Assembly: GCA_021809105.1 (NCBI GenBank) | Contig: JAKBAM010000003.1 | Coordinates: 1 to 35,708, forward strand | Direction: 5' to 3' | DNA length: 35,708 bases | DNA from: Actinomycetes bacterium | Lineage (GTDB): Bacteria; Actinomycetota; Acidimicrobiia; Acidimicrobiales; Palsa-688 | Part shown: piece by piece, positions 15,915 through 24,389 of the stretch | Layout of the letters: the number at the start of each line of letters is the position of its first letter | Numbering within the stretch: position 1 is the stretch's first letter | The notes under the pieces: model-generated | What the model saw: only the letters and a program-made list of their open reading frames with translations | Told to the model about the DNA's origin: nothing | The model's database searches: none | Position numbers and translations under genes: made by a program

Positions 15915-17114
15915 ATGACCAAGGAGGCCAAGATGGAGCCCTATTGGGATCCGTATCATGCCGACCAGCGAGAGGCTCCCTACGAGGCGTGGCGGCGACT
16001 CCGCGACGAGGCGCCCGTTTACCACAACGAACGCTTTGGGTTCTGGGCTCTGAGCCGTTTTTCCGACATTCTGGCTGCGTCACTGGACACCGAGACATTT
16101 AGTTCGGCTCGCGGCATCACGTTGGACACCATCGGCGATCCGAGCCCGTTTCCGATCATGATCATGATGGATCCTCCCCTCCACGACGCCTTCCGGAGGG
16201 TTGTCAGCCGGGCGTACACACCTCGGCGCATCGCCGCGCTCGAGGATCGCATCCGGGAGTTGTGCGCCGGGTATCTGGATCCGTTCGTCGGCGAAGGTGG
16301 TTTCGACTTCGTCCAGGACTTCGGGATGCATCTCCCTGTGATGGTGATCTCCACTCTCCTCGGATTCCCGGAAGAGGACCACGACCAGCTTCGCGAATGG
16401 AGCGATGTCAGCCTGCATCGGGAGGAAGGCAAGGAAGGATTGACGCCTGAAGCTCAGGAAGCCCAGAACCTCACGATCGCCTACTACATCGGACAAATCG
16501 AGCAGCGTCGTCGCCAGTCGAGCGACGACATGATCTCTGCTCTCGTAGAGGCTGATTTGGTTACCCCGGACGGGGAGGTCCGCAAGCTTGACGATCTCGA
16601 AGTCATGGGAATGCTGGCGCTCATCAGCAATGCAGGCAATGAGACCGTGGCCCGGATGCTGGGCTGGGCTGCCCTAGTGCTGGATGACTATCCCGATGCT
16701 CGTCGGGAGATAGCCCAAGACCACTCCCTCATCCCAGGCGCCGTGGAAGAGCTTTTGCGGTATGAAGCACCCTCGCCGATCCAGGGACGCTACGTCACCC
16801 GGGACGTCGAGATGCACGGCACCGTCATCCCGGAGGGCGCGAAGCTGGCACTACTGACCGGCTCCGCCGGGCGCGACGAACGGAAGTACCCCAACCCCGA
16901 CACCTATGACATCCACCGCAGCATCGACCGTCACGTGACTTTCGGTTACGGCGCCCATTTCTGCCTGGGTGCAGCCCTGGCCCGCATGGAGGGCAAAGTG
17001 GCACTTACCGAGGTGCTGCGTCGCTTCCCGACGTGGGAGGTTGACCGCTCTGCGGTCACCTACGTCGCCACCAATACCGTGCGGGGTCCATCATCGGCCC
17101 CTGTGAGCGTGTGA
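15915..17114 (+). CDS. Cytochrome P450
   Basis: A soluble bacterial P450 of 399 residues. Motifs: YEAWRRLRDEAPVYHN at the N-terminus, the I-helix oxygen-activation motif AGNET (about residue 240), ExxR as EELLR, and the haem loop FGYGAHFCLGAALAR with Cys350 as the iron ligand. It inserts one oxygen atom into a substrate using electrons from a ferredoxin and its reductase, neither of which is encoded nearby. Two starts are possible: 15915 (GGGGAG only two nt away) and 15933, where AAGGAGG lies five nt upstream and is the better ribosome site; the latter gives a 393-residue product. Its 3' end overlaps the convergent CoA-ligase gene by 24 nt. The CoA-enzyme context suggests oxidation of a fatty, terpenoid or steroid acid, which is inference. 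Confidence 0.93.
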   Translation: MTKEAKMEPYWDPYHADQREAPYEAWRRLRDEAPVYHNERFGFWALSRFSDILAASLDTETFSSARGITLDTIGDPSPFPIMIMMDPPLHDAFRRVVSRAYTPRRIAALEDRIRELCAGYLDPFVGEGGFDFVQDFGMHLPVMVISTLLGFPEEDHDQLREWSDVSLHREEGKEGLTPEAQEAQNLTIAYYIGQIEQRRRQSSDDMISALVEADLVTPDGEVRKLDDLEVMGMLALISNAGNETVARMLGWAALVLDDYPDARREIAQDHSLIPGAVEELLRYEAPSPIQGRYVTRDVEMHGTVIPEGAKLALLTGSAGRDERKYPNPDTYDIHRSIDRHVTFGYGAHFCLGAALARMEGKVALTEVLRRFPTWEVDRSAVTYVATNTVRGPSSAPVSV

Positions 17115-18641
17115 GCTGGGGTTGAACAGGTCGATCAGCGGCGGTCGTTGCACCTTGCCCATGGCATTTCGGGGAAGGCTCTTGACCACGACCACTCGAG
17201 TGGGCACCTTGTAGCGCGCCAGGTGGGTCCGGCAGTGCTGGACCACCTGATCTGGGTGGACGACTGACCCGGCGACGACTTCGACCGCCGCCACGACCTC
17301 CTGCCCGAGACGGGTGTCGGGGATCCCGATGACGGCACTGGCGCTCACGCCGGGCAACCGCTCGATGATCCGCTCCACCTCCGCTGGATAGACGTTGGCA
17401 CCTCCCCGGATGATCACTAGCTTCTTGCGGTCCCGCACGAACAGGTTGCCTGCCGTGTCGAGCCGGCCGATGTCCCCCGTACGCAGCCCCCCTCCCTCGA
17501 AGCGCGCCACCGCATGATCTTCCCAGTAACCGACCAAGGGCGTGTACGCCCCCGCCCACGGACCGTCCTCGACGCCGCGAACCACGATCTCACCGGACTC
17601 TCCGATCGGGAGGTCCCTGCCGTCGTCGTCGCAGACGCCGACGTGGAGATGCGGGAGCGGCACACCGCTCGACCCCTCGACATGGGTGCGCCCGATGGGC
17701 TCGATGGTCACCACCGTCGGCGCTTCGGTCAATCCATACGTTTGGCGCAGCGATAGCCCGAAGCGGTGCCCGAAGTCGACGATCAGGTCCTCGGGGCACT
17801 CGGCTCCGCCTGTCCAGACCTCGCGGAGGCCGGCCAGCAGCCTGGGATCGAGATCGGGATCGTGGACCATGCTGTGCAACATTGCGGGGACGCCGTTCCA
17901 CACGTTTATTTCGTCCCGAGCGATCCACTCGGCGACGCCGCGTGCGTCGCGCCGATCGGTGATGGCGCAGCAACCGCCTGCCGCGGTCGTCAGCAAGGTG
18001 GTCAGCACCTGCAGGTTGAGGATGGTGAGAGGCAGGCAGTCACCCTTGCGGAGGCTCCGGTCGTAGCCCCTGCTGGCTACGAGCGACGCGGCCGGCAGGA
18101 GGAGGTTCCGCTGCGAGTGGACGATGCCCTTCGGGAGTCCCGTTGTCCCGCTGGTAAAAGCGATCCCCGCCGGGTGGTCTGGATCGGGGGAAGGAGGGCG
18201 CCGAGCGCCAAGGAAGGCAGCCAAGGCCGTGGGCCACTCCGTGCCAGGATCGCCAGGATCGACCGGAACAACCCGACAACGGCCGCGGTGCGCGTCGGCG
18301 TCGGCCGGCTGGGCGAGGAAGATCGACGGCGCAGCGGCGGAGAGCAGATCCTCCTTCTCGGACCTGGCGAGGGCTCGATTGACGCCGACCCAGATGGCCC
18401 CGAGCCGCATTGCGCCATGGAATGCAACGACGATGTCGAGATCGTTGGGCAGGCTGGCGGCCACGCGATCGCCCGGTCGCACTCCCAGTTCGCGGAGGGA
18501 CGCGGCGGCTGCGTTGGCCGAAGCGTCGAGAGCTTCGTAGGACAGGGTGCCACTGGGCGCGATCAGGGCTGTGCGCCCCGGTTCGACTGCCAGGACCCGG
18601 TCGAGGATCTCACTGATGGCGGAAGGCGATGGCGGGGTCAC
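17091..18641 (-). CDS. AMP-dependent acyl-CoA synthetase/ligase
   Basis: A 516-residue ANL-superfamily adenylating enzyme. In order: the AMP-binding P-loop FTSGTTGLPKG (about residues 168-178), the adenine-pocket block QTYGLTE, the YWEDHAVARFEGGGLRTGD hinge region with its conserved Asp, the RDRKKLVIIRGGANVYPAEVE motif (A8) and the C-terminal LPRNAMGKVQR carrying the catalytic Lys. It should convert a carboxylic acid to its acyl-AMP and then its CoA thioester in the cytoplasm. The MDMPI-like gene lies 40 nt upstream on the same strand, so the two are probably co-transcribed. The final 24 nt overlap the P450 gene from the opposite strand. Together with the CoA-transferases it marks this block as acid activation. 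Acid unknown. Confidence 0.93.
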   Translation of the reverse strand: MTPPSPSAISEILDRVLAVEPGRTALIAPSGTLSYEALDASANAAAASLRELGVRPGDRVAASLPNDLDIVVAFHGAMRLGAIWVGVNRALARSEKEDLLSAAAPSIFLAQPADADAHRGRCRVVPVDPGDPGTEWPTALAAFLGARRPPSPDPDHPAGIAFTSGTTGLPKGIVHSQRNLLLPAASLVASRGYDRSLRKGDCLPLTILNLQVLTTLLTTAAGGCCAITDRRDARGVAEWIARDEINVWNGVPAMLHSMVHDPDLDPRLLAGLREVWTGGAECPEDLIVDFGHRFGLSLRQTYGLTEAPTVVTIEPIGRTHVEGSSGVPLPHLHVGVCDDDGRDLPIGESGEIVVRGVEDGPWAGAYTPLVGYWEDHAVARFEGGGLRTGDIGRLDTAGNLFVRDRKKLVIIRGGANVYPAEVERIIERLPGVSASAVIGIPDTRLGQEVVAAVEVVAGSVVHPDQVVQHCRTHLARYKVPTRVVVVKSLPRNAMGKVQRPPLIDLFNPSSHAHRGR

Positions 18642-18681
18642 CGGGCGGCCGCCCAGGAGATCCGCGGCCAGAGGCGTGGCA

Positions 18682-19497
18682 TCAGATCGTAAAGGCGAGG
18701 TTGCCCGCTACCGTGGCGCCGAGTGCCTCATCGCCGGCGATCGTCATCCGGACCTCGGCTCGGGTCACCCGACCGCAGGCCAGGGCTACGAAGTCTGCGG
18801 CGTCGACCTCGATGGTCACCGACGCCGGCGCGTCGAGCTCTTCGAGGACCACGGCACGGCCGTCGACCGCGACATGGATCCGGCGGGGCGCCGGTCCGGT
18901 CAGGATGAACGTGATCCGACTGCCGGCGGGCGCCTTCGCCTTCTTCCCGACGGCGTACCCGAGGGATCGTTCGACCTCGTCGATCGAGGCTTCGGCAGCC
19001 GGACCGCTCTGATGGCCGGAGCGCCCAACGGCGCGGCGGATGTCTTGTTCGTGCACCCAGCAGTCGAACACCCGGATCTGCATGAACCGGCGGTAGGTGG
19101 CCTGGCCGACCGGGGTCCAGCTGGGGGCCTCCAGATGCTCCTCGGTCATCGCCGCCAAGGTGGCGAGACGCTCAGCTGTGATCGCCCGCAGCTCGGCCAG
19201 GATCTCTCCGGGGTTCCGGTCCCGGCGGGATGCGATCCAAATCTCGTTGAGCGCACCGATCTCGTTCTTCACGTGCCCCGCCGATTGGCCCGCCGGTGAG
19301 ACCGGCGTGTCCCTACCGGCCAGCATCGATTCGGTTCCGATGATGTGGGCCACGTGATCCTGGACCGTCCACCCCGGGCAGTCAGTCGGGAGTAGCCACT
19401 CGGGGGGCCGGAGGACATCGAGCAACGCGGCCAAGGAATCCCAGGTGTCCCGGAGCTGGGCCACCAGGTCGTCCCGTGAATCTCCGGCGGCAGTCAC
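18682..19497 (-). CDS. Mycothiol-dependent maleylpyruvate isomerase (MDMPI)-like protein
   Basis: The GTG at 19497 gives 271 residues. An ATG-led in-frame extension back to 20142 only reads the antisense of two real plus-strand genes and was rejected. The N-terminal DinB/MDMPI four-helix domain shows LVAQLRDTWDSLAALL, LPTDCPGWTVQDHVAHIIGTE (metal-site His) and MQIRVFDCWVHEQDIRRAV with further metal ligands (residues about 8-170). The C-terminal SCP2-like MDMPI_C domain follows (ITFILTGPAPRRIHVAV to the end). Actinobacterial members use mycothiol as cofactor in isomerisation or conjugation, but most are uncharacterised. It precedes the CoA ligase by 40 nt. Its role here could be thiol-dependent isomerisation or detoxification of a pathway intermediate; that is inference. 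Confidence 0.82.
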   Translation of the reverse strand: MTAAGDSRDDLVAQLRDTWDSLAALLDVLRPPEWLLPTDCPGWTVQDHVAHIIGTESMLAGRDTPVSPAGQSAGHVKNEIGALNEIWIASRRDRNPGEILAELRAITAERLATLAAMTEEHLEAPSWTPVGQATYRRFMQIRVFDCWVHEQDIRRAVGRSGHQSGPAAEASIDEVERSLGYAVGKKAKAPAGSRITFILTGPAPRRIHVAVDGRAVVLEELDAPASVTIEVDAADFVALACGRVTRAEVRMTIAGDEALGATVAGNLAFTI

Positions 19498-19573
19498 GTG
19501 ACCATCGTACGCGGCGACGACGAAACGCCCCACGGAGACGCCTCGGGGTTTCGGGCCGGGGTAGGACGCACTT

Positions 19574-19915
19574 ATGAACCTCCCGATGTTTCTGGCCACC
19601 AGAGCCGTGGTCGGCGGACTGCTCGTCATCGTCTTCTCACTCGTCGGCGAGGTCGTCAGACCGAAGCGTTTCGCTGGGGTGTTCGGTGCCGCGCCGTCGG
19701 TGGCCCTGGCCAACCTCGCACTCGTCGTCGCGGTGCAAGGGACGCCGAAGGCTTCACTCGAATCAAAGGCGATGATCGGGGGGGGAGTAGCCATGGTCGT
19801 AGCCTGCGCCGTCGGAGTCGTGGCCGTCCGGCGCTTCCACGCCCTCAAGGGAGCCGGGGTCATGACGGCAGCTTGGCTCGTAGTAGCAGGATTCGCGGCG
19901 AGCGTGGTGTACTGA
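19574..19915 (+). CDS. DUF3147/GlpM-like small membrane protein
   Basis: A 113-residue protein of four membrane helices. The segment VRPKRFAGVFGAAPSVALANLALVV (about residues 27-51) is the recognisable DUF3147-type motif: a charged loop, then a glycine/proline-broken helix. The start ATG is the first of the reading frame, 76 nt from the divergent MDMPI-like gene. Its stop overlaps the next gene's ATG by one base (TGATG), so the two are coupled. The family's role is unknown beyond inner-membrane location; E. coli GlpM is a distant member. Confidence 0.75.
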   Translation: MNLPMFLATRAVVGGLLVIVFSLVGEVVRPKRFAGVFGAAPSVALANLALVVAVQGTPKASLESKAMIGGGVAMVVACAVGVVAVRRFHALKGAGVMTAAWLVVAGFAASVVY

Positions 19916-20406
19916 TGCCCGGCGAGCCCCTCTTCGGCCTGGATCTCGGTGAGCTGCGGAAGGTTCAGCCCAAGCAGATGGCGGTGCGCTTCGCCTTCGG
20001 CGCCGCCATCTCGGTCATAGCGGGCCTCGGCGGAGTGGCGTTCGGATCGACCGTCGGTGGACTGCTTCTGGCCTTCCCGGCGATCCTCCCTGCGGCACTC
20101 ACACTGATCGAGCGCGCGGATGGCAATGACGCAGCCGTCCACGACGTCGGGGGCGCCGTGCTCGGCGGGGCGGGCCTCATCGCCTTCGCAGTCGTTGCGT
20201 TCGGCATCCTCGGGTCGATCCCTGCGCCGGGGGCGCTCCTCCTGGCACTAGCGGCATGGACGATCGTCGGGGTTGGCCTCTACGTGCTCAGGGCCACCGA
20301 CTTGTTGCCGCTCCCGGCGTCCATCAGGGGACGCCGCCCGAGCCCCCCGCCCGGAGACGCTGCGGAGGATTCGGGCGGGGGGGACTCGGCCACCGGGGAT
20401 CGGTAA
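19915..20406 (+). CDS. Small membrane protein paired with DUF3147 protein
   Basis: A 163-residue protein whose ATG overlaps the previous stop by one base. After a short N-terminal tail (FGLDLGELRKVQPKQMAVRF) come four membrane helices. FGSTVGGLLLAFPAILPAALTLIER (about residues 43-67) mirrors the glycine-proline helix of the preceding protein, so the pair probably arose by duplication and works as a heteromer. The C-terminal 30 residues are a disordered, Pro/Gly/Asp-rich tail. The upstream extension of the frame to 19498 lies over the first gene and is not coding. Function unknown. It ends 19 nt from the convergent MFS gene. Confidence 0.7.
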   Translation: MPGEPLFGLDLGELRKVQPKQMAVRFAFGAAISVIAGLGGVAFGSTVGGLLLAFPAILPAALTLIERADGNDAAVHDVGGAVLGGAGLIAFAVVAFGILGSIPAPGALLLALAAWTIVGVGLYVLRATDLLPLPASIRGRRPSPPPGDAAEDSGGGDSATGDR

Positions 20407-20425
20407 CCCGCAGCCACCGCGTCGA

Positions 20426-21931
20426 TCAGGACACGGACGCCGCCACCTCGACCTCGTCAGCCCGGGTCGCCGCGGCTTCACGGCGCTTGGGTCCGATCGA
20501 GGGGACGATGAGCGACGCAGCGAGGGCGGCGACGCCGAGCCCCGCCGCGACTTCGAAGGCACGGCTGTAGCCCGCGGTGAGGGCTGCGTGGCTGGCTGCG
20601 ACGCCACGACGACCTTTCAGTACGGCGGTTGTGCGGTCGATCGCTACCGTCGCCAGGACGGCCAGACCCACCGAGCCGCCGACCTGGCGTGAGGTGTTGA
20701 GGACCCCCGACGCCAGGCCCGCCTCGCTGTGGCCGACCCCGGATGTGGCCGCAGACGCCAGCGGCGTGAAGAGAAGCCCCAGAGCCAGGGAGATGACGCA
20801 CCCGGGACCGAAGAGATCGGCCCAGTAGGTGGAGTGGTCCTGGATGCCCGACAACCAGATGAAACCGCCGGCAGCCAGCGACGTCCCGACCAGCAGGCAT
20901 GGCCGGACACCAACGCGGGCGAGGAGCCGGGCGGATATCTGGGCACCGATGATGATCGACACGGCCATGGGGAGGAACGCCATACCGGCCTTCAACGCCC
21001 CGTAGCCGAGTACGTTCTGCAGGTACAGCGACATGAAGTACCAGAAGGCGAAGAACGCGGCCCCCACTAGGAACATCACCAGGTTGGCCCCCGACACCGG
21101 CCGAGATCGGAACAAGCGGAACGGGACCAACGGCGTCGACGCCACCCGGAGCTGGATGACGGCGAAGACGGCCAGGATCACCCCGGCGACAGCCAGGATG
21201 GAGATGGTATGGGACGACGCCCAGGCGTGCGTATCGGTCCCGACGATTGCGTAGATGAGTGCCCCGAGCCCAGCCGTGACGGTGACGGCACCTGCGATAT
21301 CGAGCTTGGGGCGCCGGCCTCTTCCTCCCACCGGTCGGCGCGCCTCGGTGAGGTAGGCCACCGCCGCGTAGGTGGCGGCCGCCCCGATCGGGATGTTGAC
21401 GAAGAGGACCCAGCGCCAGGACAGCCCAGCTGTCAGGACACCCCCGAGGATGGACCCGGCGGCGCCGCCGGCGCCGGCCACTGCGCTCCAGATCCCGAGC
21501 GCCTTGGCCATCCGTGCTCCCGAGAACGTAGTGACGATGATCGTTAGCGTCGCGGGCGAGAGGAAGGCCCCCCCGACGCCCTGCACGGCTCGGGCGGTGG
21601 TCAGCCACGCCGTGTTCTGGGCGAAACCTCCGACCAGGCTGGCGACGGTAAAGAGGGAGAGGCCGAAGATGTAGACCCGGCGTCGCCCGAACAGGTCAGC
21701 CGCCCGGCCCCCGAGGAGGAGGAACCCAGCGAAGGTCAGGACGTAGGCGTTGACCACCCATTGCAGCCCGGTCGGGCTGTAGTGCAGGTCCCGCCCGATC
21801 GAAGGAAGCGCCACGTTGACGATCGAGACGTCCAGCACGACCATGAATTGCGCCACGCAGGCGATGGACAGGATCACCCAATCCGGGACCGTGCGGCCCG
21901 TGGGCACACGCGTCTTGCTGCTGTCTGTCAT
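20426..21931 (-). CDS. DHA2-type (EmrB/QacA) MFS efflux transporter
   Basis: A 501-residue major-facilitator protein with 14 predicted membrane helices. The first helix carries QFMVVLDVSIVNVALPSIGRDL (motif D1 of the DHA2 drug/H+ antiporters). GGRAADLFGRRRVYIFGL is the loop 2-3 motif A. ARAVQGVGGAFLSPATLTII contains the motif-B arginine, and GAAGSILGGVLTAGLSWRWVLFVNIPIG is motif C, the antiporter signature. Substrates of the family are lipophilic drugs, dyes or endogenous metabolites. Two inverted repeats lie upstream of its start (21970-22004), but no TetR-type regulator gene is adjacent. Whether it exports a product of the nearby pathways is open. Confidence 0.93.
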   Translation of the reverse strand: MTDSSKTRVPTGRTVPDWVILSIACVAQFMVVLDVSIVNVALPSIGRDLHYSPTGLQWVVNAYVLTFAGFLLLGGRAADLFGRRRVYIFGLSLFTVASLVGGFAQNTAWLTTARAVQGVGGAFLSPATLTIIVTTFSGARMAKALGIWSAVAGAGGAAGSILGGVLTAGLSWRWVLFVNIPIGAAATYAAVAYLTEARRPVGGRGRRPKLDIAGAVTVTAGLGALIYAIVGTDTHAWASSHTISILAVAGVILAVFAVIQLRVASTPLVPFRLFRSRPVSGANLVMFLVGAAFFAFWYFMSLYLQNVLGYGALKAGMAFLPMAVSIIIGAQISARLLARVGVRPCLLVGTSLAAGGFIWLSGIQDHSTYWADLFGPGCVISLALGLLFTPLASAATSGVGHSEAGLASGVLNTSRQVGGSVGLAVLATVAIDRTTAVLKGRRGVAASHAALTAGYSRAFEVAAGLGVAALAASLIVPSIGPKRREAAATRADEVEVAASVS

Positions 21932-21969
21932 GTCGCGACTGCCTCGCTCGTCGTCGGTGCCGATCTTTC

Positions 21970-22004
21970 AACCGCCCGGGGGGACGGTTTCTTCCTGAAA
22001 CGTC
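21970..22004. promoter_or_regulatory. Inverted repeats upstream of MFS gene
   Basis: AACCG (21970-21974) pairs with CGGTT (21985-21989), and CCTGA pairs with TCAGG a few bases further on. They lie about 40-75 nt before the MFS start, where an efflux repressor would be expected to bind. The repeats are short, so confidence is low. Confidence 0.25.
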
Positions 22005-22057
22005 AGGGCGATGGGTGCCGTCGGGGCTTCGGCGTTGGTCGGAGGAGTGTTGGCGCT

Positions 22058-22108
22058 GGCTGGAGCGGCCGCTGTCCAGGCGGCGCCCCTACCCGGGTGG
22101 CTCCAGCC
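22058..22108 (-). terminator. Hairpin downstream of the threonine-aldolase gene
   Basis: GGCTGGAGC (22058-22066) pairs with GCTCCAGCC (22100-22108), a 9-bp outer stem eight nt after the stop of the minus-strand PLP gene; the 33-nt loop is itself GC-rich. A candidate terminator without a U-run. Confidence 0.4.
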
Positions 22109-22115
22109 CTAGAGC

Positions 22116-23201
22116 TCACTTCCCGGGCGGGGTGGCGTCGACCCCCTCCATGGCGTCGACCCGCTCCACGGCGTCGGCGAGTGCCGCCACCAGGGCTCGT
22201 ACATCATCCTCGGTGGTGTCGAAAGCGCACACCCAGCGGACCTCGCCGCGGGTGTGGTCCCAGTCATAGAAGGTGAAGCTCTCCCTGAGCCGGTCGGCCA
22301 CTCCCGGCAGGAGGGTTGCGAACACGGCGTTGGCCTGGACGGGCTGGGTCAGCGTTATCCCCGGAAGCTCGGCCACCAAGGTGGCCAGCAAGGCCGCCAT
22401 GGCGTTGGCGTGCTGCGCGGAGCGCGACCACAAGTTCCCCTCGTACAGGGCCAGCAGCTGCGCCGACACGAACCGCATCTTCGAGGACAGCTGCATGTCC
22501 ATCTTGCGGAGGAACGGGAGGCCGCCGATGCTCGGGTCCAGCACGACGACGGCCTCCGCGCCGATCAGGCCGTTCTTGGTGCCGCCGAGGGAAAGGACGT
22601 CCACGCCGACCTCGGCAGTGACAGAGCCCAACGAGGCTCCGAGGGCGGCGCAGGCGTTGGCAAGACGAGCGCCGTCCATGTGAACCTTCAGGCCCAGCGC
22701 GTGAGCGTGCTCGCCGATCGCGCGCAGCTCGGCGACGCTGTACACGGTGCCCATCTCGGTCGACTGGGTCACCGAGACGACGCTGGGCTGCGCCCGGTGC
22801 TCGTCGCCGAAGCCCCATGCCTGCCGATCGATGAGTGCCGGGCTCAGCTTGCCGTCCGGGGTGTCGACAGTTAGCAGCTTGATCCCCGCCACGCGCTCGG
22901 GGGCGCCGTTCTCGTCGGTGTTCACGTGGGCGGTCGCCGCGCACACCACACCTCCCCACCGGGGGATCGCTGCCTGGAGGCAAAGGACGTTGGCGCCTGT
23001 GCCGTTGAACACCGGGAACGCCTCGGCCGCCTCGCCGAAGTGGCCTCGGATCACTTCGGCGAGCCTCTCGGTGTACGGGTCGCGCCCGTAGGACCCGACG
23101 TGGCCGCCGTTGGCGTCCGCCAGGGCCGCTAGGACTTCGGGATGGGCGCCCGCATAGTTGTCCGACGCGAACGTGCGCCGGTTGGGATCGTGGAGCGCCA
23201 T
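22116..23201 (-). CDS. Threonine-aldolase-family PLP enzyme
   Basis: Starting at the ATG at 23201 (361 aa; 31 further codons upstream run through a GC palindrome and were not used). It is a fold-type I PLP enzyme of the beta-eliminating lyase/L-threonine aldolase family. FASDNYAGAHPEVLAAL is the opening motif. VFNGTGANVLCLQA binds the cofactor phosphate. HMDGARLANACAAL has the PLP-ring Asp. SLGGTKNG carries the Schiff-base Lys209. The expected reaction is retro-aldol cleavage of L-threonine or L-allo-threonine to glycine and acetaldehyde, or a related beta-hydroxy amino acid. It stands alone, 34 nt downstream of a strong palindrome that separates it from the glycan operon. Confidence 0.92.
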   Translation of the reverse strand: MALHDPNRRTFASDNYAGAHPEVLAALADANGGHVGSYGRDPYTERLAEVIRGHFGEAAEAFPVFNGTGANVLCLQAAIPRWGGVVCAATAHVNTDENGAPERVAGIKLLTVDTPDGKLSPALIDRQAWGFGDEHRAQPSVVSVTQSTEMGTVYSVAELRAIGEHAHALGLKVHMDGARLANACAALGASLGSVTAEVGVDVLSLGGTKNGLIGAEAVVVLDPSIGGLPFLRKMDMQLSSKMRFVSAQLLALYEGNLWSRSAQHANAMAALLATLVAELPGITLTQPVQANAVFATLLPGVADRLRESFTFYDWDHTRGEVRWVCAFDTTEDDVRALVAALADAVERVDAMEGVDATPPGK

Positions 23202-23234
23202 GCACCGCAGTATGGCGCAACCGTGGTGGCCAGC

Positions 23235-23276
23235 CGTCCGACGAGGCGCCCCGCCGGCGGGGCGCCGCTGCGGACG
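23235..23276. terminator. Cruciform-type palindrome after the glycan operon
   Basis: The central 22-bp perfect palindrome GGCGCCCCGCCGGCGG + GGCGCC (23245-23266) is flanked by a second paired arm CGTCCG / CGGACG (23235-23240 and 23271-23276), separated by 4-nt bulges. It lies 97 nt past the last gene of the minus-strand glycan operon and 34 nt before the PLP gene start. A very stable terminator without a U-run, or a structured leader of the PLP gene. Confidence 0.6.
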
Positions 23277-23372
23277 ACCGCGACGTCTAGGCATCAGAAA
23301 CCCGTGCTGGGGTGCGGGTAAATGATGCCTGAAGGAAGGCCCCGCGCAAGCGCCGCCCGCATGGCCAGGGGA

Positions 23373-24389
23373 CTAGCTGCCTCGGAGGATCTCCCGGTAG
23401 ACAGCGAGGTAATCGCGGACCATGCGAGCCTGGCCGAAGCGTTCGACGGCCCGCCTCCGGATGCTGCTCCGGTCGAGCTGGCCTGCGCAGGCCACGGCAT
23501 CCACCGCTTCTTCCGAGCTCGCGACGAGGAACCCGTCATGGCCGTGATCGACGAGCTCAGGCATCGACCCCCGTCGATGGGCCACGACGGGCGTACCACT
23601 GGCGAGGGCTTCGACCACGCTGAAGCCGAAGGGCTCCTCGAAGTCGATGAGGTGCAGGAGAGCGCGCGCTTCGCTGAGCAGCCGCCTGCGGTCTGCGGGG
23701 CCGACCGGTCCGACGTAGTCGACGGTGATGCCGTCGATGTGAGGCGCGACTTGGGTGTCGAAGTAGTGCTGGTCGGCGATGATCCCCGCGATGGTGAGGG
23801 GTCGGCCGGCTCGGCGGGCCACTGTGATCGCTTCGGCCGTCCCCTTTTCCGGGTGGATGCGGCCGAAGAACAGCAGCCCTGCTCCCGGCTCCGGGTGGAC
23901 CGCGAAGGCGCTCGTGTCGATGCCGTGGTGGATCGTCGCCGCATAGTCCAGGCTGGGGTGGCGGTCGGCGGCGCTGATCGCCACGTAATGGGTCCGGCGA
24001 TTGTATTTTTGGTAGACGGGGAGGATCCGCTCGCTCGAGAAGCCGTGGATGGTGGTCACGACGGGGGTCCCGACCAGCGAGCTGTAGGTGAGGGGCAGGA
24101 AGTCGAAGCTGTTGTGGATGATGTCGAACTCGCCGGCCCGTTCGAAGACGGCGCTGATGTGCAGGCTCTCCCACACCTTTGCGTCGACAGGCTGCCCTTC
24201 CTCCGCGTAGCCGCGGGTCATCACCGAACTGAGGCGCCCCGACGTCTCCGAGTCGCCGGTGGCGAAGAGGGTCACGTCGACTCCTTCTTCGACCAGCCCC
24301 TCGGACAGGAGCGAAACGAACTGCTCCCACGGGCCGTAGTGGCGAGGGGGCACCCGCCAGGCGACGGGTGCCAGCACGGCGACGCGCAT
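23373..24389 (-). CDS. GT4-type glycosyltransferase (distal gene of glycan operon)
   Basis: A 338-residue GT-B-fold glycosyltransferase. The N-terminal Rossmann domain begins MRVAVLAPVAWRVPPRHYGPWEQ, the glycine-rich acceptor loop being replaced by a PRHYG form seen in one bacterial subgroup. FDIIHNSFDFLPL, TTIHGFSS and AISAADR follow. The C-terminal nucleotide-sugar domain has LLFFGRIHPEKGTAEAI and the retaining-GT4 E-x7-E motif as EPFGFSVVE (within FEEPFGFSVVEALASGTPVV, about residues 253-272). No signal peptide, so it acts in the cytoplasm. Its ATG overlaps the GH130 stop by one base. Donor and acceptor sugars are unknown; by context the product may be the same glycan the GH130 enzyme processes. 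Confidence 0.88.
   Translation of the reverse strand: MRVAVLAPVAWRVPPRHYGPWEQFVSLLSEGLVEEGVDVTLFATGDSETSGRLSSVMTRGYAEEGQPVDAKVWESLHISAVFERAGEFDIIHNSFDFLPLTYSSLVGTPVVTTIHGFSSERILPVYQKYNRRTHYVAISAADRHPSLDYAATIHHGIDTSAFAVHPEPGAGLLFFGRIHPEKGTAEAITVARRAGRPLTIAGIIADQHYFDTQVAPHIDGITVDYVGPVGPADRRRLLSEARALLHLIDFEEPFGFSVVEALASGTPVVAHRRGSMPELVDHGHDGFLVASSEEAVDAVACAGQLDRSSIRRRAVERFGQARMVRDYLAVYREILRGS

Noticed and set aside
19498..20142. 215-codon upstream extension of the MDMPI-like gene
   Set aside because: It is antisense to two membrane-protein genes and its translation is low-complexity; family homology starts at the GTG at 19497.
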